A stretch of DNA of 64,000 nt from Gnetum montanum (lineage: Eukaryota; Streptophyta; Gnetopsida; Gnetales; Gnetaceae). The stretch is taken from the NCBI GenBank assembly GCA_015680685.1, contig MNCI01016441.1, forward strand, positions 44,983 to 108,982. Direction: 5' to 3'. Position numbers and translations under genes: made by a program. A model generated the notes under the pieces. The model was not told the DNA's origin. It saw only the letters and a list, made by a program, of their open reading frames with translations, and did no database searches. This document shows, in pieces, positions 10,266 through 19,904 of the stretch; position 1 is the first letter of the stretch, and every line of letters starts with the position of its first letter.

Positions 10266-13140
10266 ATGATGGCTTTCTTGAGCACCGTTGATAACACCTT
10301 CAATGTCGAGGTTCCCATCATGGTTCAAGCCATCACTAGTGCCAAACAACTGCTAAACCTGATGCTGGAAACTCATCGATCCCTTAGGATCCAAAATTAG
10401 GGATCTAAGGGCTTGGCCCAGCAACATGAACGGTACAATTTCCTCTGTGCAAAGGTGTAGGAAAACATACCCTTGGATGTACATGAACTCGAAGAAAAAT
10501 GTAGCTTCAAGTTCACTTACTACGATGGGAAGGAATTTCTTCCTTCTCCAAGTGCTACCATCCCTTTGACATAGATGAATCAATGGCTTTTAGATCAGCT
10601 AATCCAGTTGGTTAGACTTAGGGAGCAACAAGACATGGAATCTAACCATGAGGATGCCTTCCAAGACACATAGGTGGAACTTGATTTCCAATCTGATGGG
10701 GGAGGTCAAACCAACCCCGTTACAGTCTCTCCTACCTAGTCCTTCTGGACTAACCCGTTGTCTATCGTCGCTCCCTTCATGATCACAACTATGTTTTTGC
10801 AGCCCACAATCACACTTGCAATGGGTATCCATGTTAACCCCTCAGCGTATCAATGTCCTTTTTCACCTATTTCACCTGTTTCATTTGCATACACTATTCC
10901 TTTTCAAACTATTCATCAATCCATCCCTGTAGCGCATCACACCCCAATCATGTCTACCCTGCCACATGTGCATACTGTACCAGCTTTGCAATCATACATA
11001 GCTTCTACTTCCATTCCGGCATTTATGTCTATCCCACCATTAGTCGTGGGCCCAGGCTCATCAACGTGGTGGACCCCATTCACTGTTCCCCCTGCTACGC
11101 TACCATTGCAGATGTCACACCACACTTGCCAAAAGACCTACCAGGTGTCATAAACAATACTTCCCAGCGTGGGGATCTAGTCTGTTCTACAAATAATCTA
11201 TCCCATGGTGCAACCCTCGGTAGTTGATTTGATGACACCACCCATCAGTTGGTGCATGCCATAAGCAACACAAGTTGCTAGGGCCACCCCAATGGTACCA
11301 CCGATGGATCACGCTGCTACCCCTGCCACCCCACAAATGGGAGCTACCTCGGTAATTCCCCAACCATCCACATCATCCTAGGGTCTAGACCAAGCATTCC
11401 AGCTCATCCAGACCCTCAAGGCTACTAGGTCTGATGTAGTACAAGTCATGGACTTTTACCAAGATGACTCCATCAGCCCTACCATCCCCACACTAACGTT
11501 ACCCCCAGGGATGTCCCTCCCACACTTCACAAAGTACAATAGGGAGGGGGATCCCAGTGCACATCTTATTACCTTTAGGTCTAAATCCCTTCTATTACAA
11601 CAATGTCCACACACAATTATTTGTCTTTACCATGTCCCTAGCTAGGAGAGCCTTGGATTGGTACCGTGCATTGCCACGCTCATCTATTTCAACCCTAGAG
11701 CAGCTTTTGACCTAGTTCATGATACACTTCAAGTATAACTTGAAGCCTAAAATCATGTTGGATCAGCTGATGAGCATGAAGTAGGATCTTCTAGAGCCAG
11801 TCCAAAAGTTCATCCAGCGATGGAGCACAAACCTTAATGAAATCCACGCGCCCATCACAAAGGGCCCATTTGTTGGCCGTTTTTAAGGGTGCAGTGAATG
11901 ACTTCATCAAGTTTAAACTCTACTACCTCACTACTCAGACTCTTAGTCAGGACTTCGCTCAGAAAAAGAGCATACAAGATGTAGCTGAGATGAGCAAGAA
12001 CCCAACCTATATTTCCTACAAAAACACCTTCACAAAGAAGGACAAGGGTAAGGTCTAAACAACCACAATGGCCACTATGGTGACTGAAGCCAAGCCCAAG
12101 CCTCATAACAATGGTAAAAAGAACAATAAGAAACCAACCACACCTGCAACTGATCCCACACCCAAGTAGGACCATACACCACAACCTACCATACCCACGC
12201 TCAAGACATCTGCACAACCCAAACCAAACTTTGAGCATAAAGATCGCTCAAAGTATACCCTACTTCCTCTCAAGACTTTAGAGCTTCTGAAGTAGCTACT
12301 AGCAGTGGGGTACATCCAACACAAGCAGATGTCAAAAAAGGAAATTAGGAGACATTAGCACTATTGCAAACTCCTTAGGAACCCCTCCTTGGCCTTGCCC
12401 AATGAGCCTCTAGTTCCTAAGGGCTTCAGGCTAAATCGGTTCTGTGACTATCACCAATAGTGTGGTCACAATACATATTACTGTCTAGCATTGCAGGATG
12501 ACATCCAAAGGTTGATTAATCAGGGAAAACTAGTGTTGGATGAAAGCAACCCAGTACATCCTAAAAATCAATCCCTGCATGTCTACACAGACCCCCTCAA
12601 TGCCAACAATGTTGGTTATGTTATCAACACTATCGGCATTAATAGTGATCTTAGGCTACCCCAGCAACCATTTTTGGTCTACGTGCCTTAGCGTAGCCCA
12701 CCAACACCCCCAGTGGCTGGCCGAAGCTCATAGCAACCATTTTTCCTGAGGGTTCCTCCCTAGGCATCCATCTCCACACCACCTATTAGCAAAACCACTC
12801 CACCCATCCCATTAACACCATTAGCTATGTTTTTCATCAGGGGGCCAATTCCTTCAACACCCCCTACCTTGCATAAGACATCTGAATGACCTTCTCGTCC
12901 TAAAAAATGAGAAGTGTGTTTCACGGGTGAGACATCGAAGGGAAGTATCATTCCAGGTACTTCCAAGACTACATCTTCTCCCATTGCATCTACGCCCTCA
13001 TCACCAAAGAGGGATGTTGATACAACCACACAGTCTACACCACCCCACCAAGAAGGGTCTAGACCCAGATCCGAAACTGCCCCTCCATGGGAAATTTGTC
13101 TCCTGGGATGAATAGAAGAGGAAAAAGGCGGTAAACAGGG
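10266..13140 (+). pseudogene. gag of the Tat-like element
   Basis: ATG at 10266 opens the frame. The coding sense moves through frame 0 (to about 11640), frame +1 (11641-11881) and frame +2 (about 11837-13110), so at least two indels exist besides many TAG stops. The retrotransposon gag core is clear at about 11645-11880 (RRALDWYRALP, FKYNLKPK.MLDQLM, PVQKFIQRW). A CCHC-like knuckle follows at about 12438-12485 (C.YH..CGHNTYYC), leading into LQDDIQRLINQGKLV. The middle and C-terminal parts are rich in Pro, Ser and Thr. Gag would form the particle shell and bind the RNA. Short frames on the minus strand here (10353-10832, 11855-12324, 12760-13194) are shadows. Confidence 0.8.
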
Positions 13141-14037
13141 GGTGGTCAAGACCTTTTGAATGCCCTCTCTCAGGTCAAACAAGCTCTGAAGCAAAAGAAC
13201 ATTGCATTGAGCTTGTACGACCTAATTATGACATCTGTACCACAACATCAGGCTCTGATTTTCATGTTGATGGTGATTCCGATCAACGAAGACATGCCAG
13301 CAGAAGAGGAAGCAATCCACTTGGCCATGCTTCCCTCCGTGCCTACAGAGCCAAAACCCTCTCAACTAACTTTCAGCGATGACTCCATTAGGAAAGATCC
13401 AAAAAGGGGCTAGGTGACTACAACACCCCTATTCATCACAATTTGGATTGGCCAACAACGGATTCGAAGGGTACACATTGATGATGGGGCTGCCACTAAT
13501 GTCATCCCCTTCCCTATAGTGGACAAGCTGGGCTTGGTCAACCAAATCAAACCCACAATGACATCATGACTAAGGTCATTTAATGGGGCCTGGGTTGTGG
13601 TGAAAGGAACGGTCAACATAGACTTCGTGGCAGGGGACTAGTTCCCCACGAGTGCAACGTTCAGCGTGGTCGAAGAGATGCCCGGGTTTAACCTAATCTT
13701 GAAAAGATCATGATTAGCACAACTTAGGGCTATCTCTTTATCCATTCATCAGGAGATCCACCTACCATACATAGGTAGGGAGGTGGCGATCCATGATGAT
13801 GAGGCAGCAACATAAGCAATTAATAACGTAGACATGGAATAGGGCTCAGAGGTTGTAACCTCTAAGAATGAAGCATCTGTCGCAGCACACACTAACCATC
13901 CGGAAGAGGAATCAGCTCAACAAGCTGGTCCACAAAACGAGAGCACGTGGGTTGAGTTTCCCTTCCAAGAGGGGGGCAATGATGTAGAAGAAGGCCTTGG
14001 CAAATCATCTCAGCCTTATGTCTTGCTCAACCTGTGA
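13141..14037 (+). pseudogene. Aspartic protease of the Tat-like element
   Basis: One frame runs from 13141 to TGA at 14035-14037. It starts with the conserved ALKQKNIALSLYDLIMT segment, then reaches the active site VHIDDGAATNVIP at 13465-13508, with the catalytic Asp in DDGA, and a flap-side segment VVVKGTVNIDF. In-frame breaks (TAG, TGA, TAA) fit C-to-T or G-to-A changes; no indel is needed. After the protease comes an acidic Glu/Ser-rich tail (about 13800-14030). Pol does not continue directly: RT starts 5.9 kb later, after a module carrying an antisense gene. Confidence 0.82.
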
Positions 14038-14189
14038 TGGATCAAGAAGCAGCTATGCATAACGTAGCAATCCCACTGCTTCTTGCCCAGTTGCCTACCC
14101 TTGCACATTTTTCACCCTTCTATTTTGCATCTATGCTAGTTGCTAATTAACCATTTTCCAAATCGTGAGCATATCACCCTTTAACACGC

Positions 14190-14455
14190 GATGAGCCCAA
14201 AAGGGCCTAAAACTAGTAACAGCCCAAAACAGCCTAAAACTATGTTATGCCATAGGCTCGAAATGGCCTAAAACTAGTGATGGTCCGCAATGGCCTAAAA
14301 CTATGCTACACAATGGTCCAAAATGGCCTAAAACTATATTCCCCTATTCCCCGAAAAGGCCTAAAACTAGCAATGACCCAAAACAGCATAAAACTAGCAG
14401 GGGCTCGAAATGGCCTAAAACTAGCAATGGCCCGGAATGGCCTAAAACTAAACAA
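14190..14455. repeat. Tandem repeat, about nine units of 26-35 bp, core GGCCTAAAACTAGC
   Basis: The word CCTAAAACTA (once CATAAAACTA) recurs at 14206, 14232, 14267, 14293, 14327, 14360, 14387, 14413 and 14440, so units are 26-27 or 33-35 bp long. It sits between the protease and the 3' end of the antisense gene. Arrays with a related TAAACTAGC core occur at 19405-19570 and 23945-24385. Tandem repeats in spacers and 3' UTRs are known from plant Tat/Ogre elements and can seed satellites. Confidence 0.85.
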
Positions 14456-14540
14456 AAAGCATGAAAATTTTACATGAAAGCTACCACATAGAAAATCCAT
14501 AAGTTAGCACAGAATTGATGCCTTTTTTGAAATTTTCCTC

Positions 14541-14546
14541 TTTATT
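14541..14546 (-). terminator. Candidate polyadenylation signal AATAAA of the antisense gene
   Basis: AATAAA on the minus strand lies 76 nt after the stop codon at 14622-14624, in a T-rich then A-rich context. The position is right for a plant 3' UTR. Such hexamers are common in AT-rich DNA, so this is supportive only. Confidence 0.4.
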
Positions 14547-14621
14547 TAAAACTTTTATCTTTTATACAATGTTTGCAAAAATGTTACAAAAATTCAAAAT
14601 TTCAAAAAAAACCCCATGTTG

Positions 14622-17600
14622 TCATGGGTTATCTTTGCCCACATCATCTTCATCATTCGCTTCTACATCATCCCTCTTTGCATCACCTTCCCCTATGTTG
14701 TCCTCTACCGTTCCTTCATTCCTACCCTCTGTGGGCCTTGCACCCTCATTTGGAACCTGCATCGTAGGAATGAAGTAGTTAATTAGGGAAACACACGCAA
14801 GTTACAACAGAGCATAAGCATAAATATAGCAAAAAGTGACTGTGACTAACTTGAGAAGGACCTGCATCCATCTTGAAGGGTATCTAGTCTAACCCAAGCT
14901 AAAGGCAGTTGCAAACCTCCTCTACCGTGATATCCACCCAATGCCTATTACCTGGTTTAGCATCCGCAGCAGCTTTCCCCTTTTCGGTAGTCATCCAACT
15001 TGGTGGTTTGGGAGAAAAGGAGGCAGTTGTGATCTCTACTATGGGAAGGTCCACTTCCCATTCAGGAGATTCCGTAACCTTTACCTACTCTTTGAACTTT
15101 TCGTAGGCCTCAAAAATGCCAATAGCATCTACAAATGTCATGTAGGTAAACGCCTCCATAGAGGCATCCCTATACATTTTATGATAGTTGGCACATTCTA
15201 GTTTATACATGTTTTTATGGTTTTTTTGGGACTGCCCCCATTCGTAAACCCTAATGCTGAAATCTTTCCAATCTTGACTCTTTTGGGCCAACAAGTCCAT
15301 TTGCATCCACTGCTCTATTATTTCATGGGTGGCTTCATTGTTCTAACACACAACTACCCAAAATCTGGCATGGTCTATCACAGTCATGCACCAATCCTCA
15401 TTATTAGTATCATGGACTAGGAGGAACTCATTCCTCGATTTGAGGTCCTCCACCTTGATGCTTAGCTCAACCTTCTCTTGGTTAGCTTTTTGGACCCATT
15501 TTCACAGGTCTTCGTTGATGCGCTTATACTCCCACAAGGAGTGATCCGAGTGTAAAGCACATTTTCTAACCTCATCATATGCACGATGAGACACCTTAGT
15601 CACTTCAGGTGGGAATGTAGGCACACCACTAACTTTCAAAAGTCATGTTGGGTCCCATTTGAGTCGAGAGGCTTTCACAACATAAAAAGCATATCAGTTG
15701 CATTAGCATAGCAAGGTTAGCGAATTCAAGAAGCTGTAGCATAGCAACATGAAAACATCTAGCACTAATACTTACCCACTTCATGGTCGATCTACTAAAG
15801 ATGATCAATCATGTCTTCAACTATCCCGTGCATAAACATAAACTTATCAGGGGTCTCGACCCATGGTTCCACATGAATCAGTGGGGGTCCTGCAATGTTA
15901 ACAGTGATGTCCATCATACAACTAAGCATGTCAGCAATGAGCGAAATGGGCTATGACAAGGTAGGCATATTGCCAAACTCACTGACATCTAATTGCAATT
16001 CACCTCCCTTCTAATTCAAAGTGATGGTAGCATCCTTGGCAGAAGTCCCTTTTGCATCGATGCGGGCTTCTCCTTTATTTACGAGCACTTTATCTTCCAA
16101 GGCACCAACATCCTCTTTATTCACGGGAGACTCCTCTTCATCTCCAAAAATATTCTTCTTGTTAGTAGAAGGATTTTGTCTAATGACAAGAACCTTGACC
16201 TTAGCAGTAGCAGCTCCTCCCCTCTTGACTGGGGCCCTATCTTTTGAGACTAGAGCCTTCACGTCTTTATTCGTTGCCCCCATCTTAGGGGCCAACACCT
16301 GTTCGTCACCTTCCTCTTCTTCTTCTTTTTCTTCCTTTGGTAGCTAAGAAACATGCTAGCTTTAGCTCTTAGTTTAAAGAGGCTGCTACGCTACACTACG
16401 TTGTCTAGTGTAGCATAGCGTAGTAAGCATTAGCAAAGTAGGCATTAAACAAAAGCATTTACCAATGGGGGCTTGTGTCCTCTACAGCTTGAACCACAGG
16501 CTTTGCCCCTACTTTTCCTCCATGCGAAGGGTTCCCTCAGTTGGAGTAGACCTCTTTCACCACAACTTGGTAACCACAGTCTCAACTATGAGACATTTCC
16601 CCCTTGACACACTACCAGCTATAGCAGAGGGCACCTCTCCTACACTATTTTGGCCATGAAAGTTGTGGGCTGCCTGATCATTAGTAGTCATAGAGAACAA
16701 CTCCCCAATTATTTTTGAGGGATCTTGGGCTCGCATGGTCTGGAGGATTTGATAGATCTATGGTCTAGAAATCTAGTCATAATTTCACATGACCTAGGCT
16801 CCATTCTTGTGGACTACCAGAAACTCCATGAAACACCACAAGAAGGCTATGTAAAAGGCATAATGTATATTTGAACGGGACTCCAGCTTCTTATGGAGCC
16901 CCAAGATTTTGGTCTATAAGCCTTTACACAGAAACCTGGCCTAGTTGTAGTGAGCTCCCTCTTCCATGACCTCATGCATTACCTAGACCTGCTCAATCAC
17001 AAGGACCTTCCCTTGGGAAAGTAGCTGGGGAAATGCGTGAGCATGGAAGAGAGGGTAAACTTCCTTGGCGGGTCCCAACTAGAGCTTCTCCATGGGGAGC
17101 CCCTTCTGCTCCTTGGTGAGCCCTAACCACTCCTTCTGAAGGGTCAGCTCCCCCTTGGTCTTTGACCCTATGAGGACACCATCAGTAGGGACACCAAAAA
17201 GGTCTATGAACAACTGGTCATTGATTTCAATGACCACCCATACATCCTGTATGCATATGTGGAAGTAGCCTGCCCTATCAGAAAAAGAGTTGACCGAGGA
17301 GACCATCTTGGTGGCAGGAATGCTTAGATTCGAGGCCAAGAATAGATCCATAAGCCAAAAATTTTGGTTATTCTGGACCAAGGAGTTCAAGGCCACATTG
17401 CATATCCAACGTTGGCTCGCATCTACTTCTCTGTACTTGAAGTAGATTTTTGCCTCCTGGTTCTTAGCAGTTACCACTGTCACCTCCTAGGACTTTCTCA
17501 TCCCTATAGCAGTTCAGCATAAAAACATAGAAAATACAAAAAAAATAGCACAGATACTCCAACATGTTGCACCTACTACTTAACTTACCAGGTTTGTACG

Positions 17601-19055
17601 ACAACAAGAATTGTGGAAGGGGGACCAAAACCTCTTCCATGGAGATCAGTTTGAAGGGTGCCCACCCCTCATCTAACCAACCCGACTTCTTACATCTGTC
17701 ATAGGGAATGGGGTATAGGTATGGGTAGGTGTGGTATTCACCCCCACATTGACCAATCACACCCGCATGTAGGTTCTCAGCAGAGGAGAATTCTTGTAGG
17801 GCCATCCACATTGTGGTCAACACACCCGTATTGTCATGAAGCCCTTCCTTGTTAATGTAGAACCTGGCAATAGAAACATAGCATTAACATTTGGCTAGTG
17901 TAGCAAACATCACACAATGCAATGGAACAGGGCTACAAAACCCACCCGCTAGCATAGTAGACAGTTCCTGGTGGATTTTGGAAGCACGTTCCAATATGAG
18001 TGCAATGAACAATGTGTTGTAAGGATGGTAGCAGCTATACTTGGGCATATCCCAGATCTAGGCCAAATGCCTCAAATATTTGGGGCATTGACTGGATCCT
18101 TCTCCCTACCTACTACTAATTACCTGATCCTTCAAAAACCTTAGGATACCTCAGCTTGCCCTAAGCAATAGGGTTTCTATTATGATGGTTGTCTCTTCCT
18201 CCTCTAGGTATGACCAAACGATCACACTGAAGTGTTGGAGGAGGAATTGTAGGAACTCCTTTGCTCCTTTCCTGAACTAGACCCCCCGCTCCCTCACTCA
18301 TGTGTGGGGAGGAGGAACATTGGCCACTGGTCTGTTTACGCAACATAGGACCCCTGTAATTTTTGAGATAATCAAAATTGGCCTTAGCACTATCCTACAC
18401 AACACAATAGCAAATGTTAGCACTATGACCGAGCACAATACACACGTAGCATAACAAGAACTAGCATAGCAAAAATTAGCATTTTAGCGAACCTGTACAT
18501 GGCATAGCTAAGAACATGAAAGTGATAGCGTAGAAAAAATAGCCTAGTGTAAAAATAGAGCAATTAACCCTAGCAAAGCGATTAGCACTACATCCTGACA
18601 AAACATGTGTCACACTATCGCATCATGCATGGTCAAACTCTCTTGAGGGTCCTACGTCATGCCATTCAAAATCCAAGTAACCTAAACTGTTTAAACCCCT
18701 GCAGTTGTGATAACTACAGTGATGGAAATTTAGATGACCTTGCATGCAATGTTAGTGTAGCATTTGTGCATTCGCTACGGCTGAAATGGCAACAATGATA
18801 GTGCAAAGGCCAAAACAACAATGACACGATGACAGAAAACATAAATAGCTAAAACTAGGTCACAAAAATAGAAGCAAGGAACATAAAATCGATAATAGAA
18901 GCACAAAAAGATAGAGGAGGCATAGTAGCCTACTTGGTCAACGGTGTGTCCTCTGACACCATGATACATGCTTGTGGCACATGCCCTAGGGTTTTCCTTA
19001 CCTACTCAACCTTTGCGAGCACCAAGTGTGTGCATTCCTTCTTCATAGTCATCAT
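14622..19055 (-). pseudogene. Antisense spliced gene of about 1,100 codons inside the Tat-like element, unknown family
   Basis: Eight conceptual minus-strand exons: 19055-18934, 18353-18124, 18098-17942, 17863-17589, 17503-16463, 16343-15776, 15671-14851, 14756-14622. Each intron has GT and AG borders, for example GTAAGT at 17588 and 15775, and phases agree at six of seven junctions; the exon 5/6 junction is off by one. Exon 5 keeps one frame for 1,041 nt with ten TAG and two TGA stops and no indel. The product starts MMTMKKECTH and has an aromatic-rich middle with FHICIQDVWVVIEIND. A Lys/Glu-rich linker (exon 6), a charged probable coiled coil with QDWKDF (exon 7) and an acidic tail EDDVGKDNP follow. 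I do not recognise the family; a plant mobile domain was considered but its signature is not visible. It may be a captured host gene or an ancestral accessory gene. Now inactive. Confidence 0.72.
16383..16428. repeat. Palindromic GCTACGCTACACTACG element in an intron of the antisense gene
   Basis: GCTACGCTACACTACG, a short centre, then AGTGTAGCATAGCGTAG forms an imperfect hairpin like those of the LTRs. It falls in the intron between exons 5 and 6. Looser related words (TAGCATAG, GTAGCA) lie in other introns at 15700-15750, 17880-17960 and 18400-18560, so the introns seem built from the same repeat vocabulary as the LTR U3. Confidence 0.6.
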
Positions 19056-19202
19056 CTTATCTGTAGAATTTTCCTTGTTCCTATGCAAAAATCACCTTGC
19101 TCTTTGTTAGCATAATCGCTCTATGCTTTGAAATTGCTTTGTGCTCCAAATGTGGGCTCTACGCTGTTACGGTGAGAATGACAAGCTTACCAAGGTTTAA
19201 TC

Positions 19203-19212
19203 CCTATTTATG
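19203..19212 (-). promoter_or_regulatory. Candidate TATA box of the antisense gene (CATAAATAGG)
   Basis: Minus-strand CATAAATAGGG lies about 150 bp upstream of the ATG at 19055, a plausible distance for a 5' leader. It would give the antisense gene a promoter independent of the LTR. No other evidence; AT-rich DNA offers many such words. Confidence 0.3.
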
Positions 19213-19404
19213 GCCGTAATGGTGAAAAAGGAAAACTTTCCATTCTCTCTCTCCATTTAATGTGGGGTATACCATGCAGCGTAGCATGCTCACCACAACA
19301 TCATAGCACTGTTGGCAATTAAAATGGACAGATTTGAGAAGAAGATCTTGGCATGCTTCGAGCTAACTATTTGCTTTCTTGAAAAAAAATATATATCTAT
19401 TTTT

Positions 19405-19700
19405 AGTTAGTGGTCTGGGAAAACCTTAAACTAGCAATCTTAGCATAGTTACAACTCTAACAGTTCAAAAAGACCATAAACTACCATTCCTAGTGTAGCA
19501 TTTCATTTTAGTTAACGGTCCAAAAAGACCTTAAACTAGCAGCTTTAACCCATTACACATACGCAATACATAATGACGTTAAACTAGTGGTTTCACGCTT
19601 TCATGTCAAAAAATTTGCATTTTCAGTAGTTTTACGTTTTCACATCTGCAGTTTTACATTTTTACATTTCCTCTTTTAGCAATTTTGCATCTCCATGCCT
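19405..19700. repeat. Short degenerate tandem repeats (GACCTTAAACTAGCA) and ACATTTT words
   Basis: Three or four imperfect units with the core A(A)GACC.TAAACTA.CA lie at about 19410-19570, followed by a T-rich stretch with repeated TTTTACATTTT or TTTTGCATTT words to 19700. Together with 14190-14455 they bracket the antisense gene on both sides. No coding signal is seen on either strand in 19700-19900. Confidence 0.6.
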
Positions 19701-19904
19701 TAGTGGTCTGCCATGACATTAAATTGGAAAATTTTAATCTTTATATCATACTCCACTAGTTACAGCTCATCGTTGTTTTGCAAATTTTCATTATACACGA
19801 TTACTATGAACATGTGCCTCTTAACCATACTCTCATTTCATCTTGAAAGGTTGAGCAAAAAATGGAAATCCACCACGATCTCTCCACGCCCTTAGCTTTA
19901 GCAG

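Noticed and set aside
10599-11125. Overlapping minus and plus frames of 60-130 codons in the gag region
   Set aside because: Shadows of the decayed gag frame; Pro/Ser/Thr-rich coding DNA gives open antisense frames.
12914-13115. Two overlapping plus frames of 60-65 codons rich in Pro, Ser and Thr
   Set aside because: One is the gag frame itself and the other is its out-of-frame shadow; both are covered by the gag entry.
14190-14455. Regularly spaced repeats that could suggest a CRISPR array
   Set aside because: Units are directly adjacent and degenerate with no unique spacers, and the context is a plant retrotransposon.
17079-17483. Antisense gene exon 5 as a plant mobile domain (aminotransferase-like) protein
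   Set aside because: The typical W.PE.HTF and LQDV..LLGLP pattern is not present. Some similarity in length and position only, so no family was assigned.
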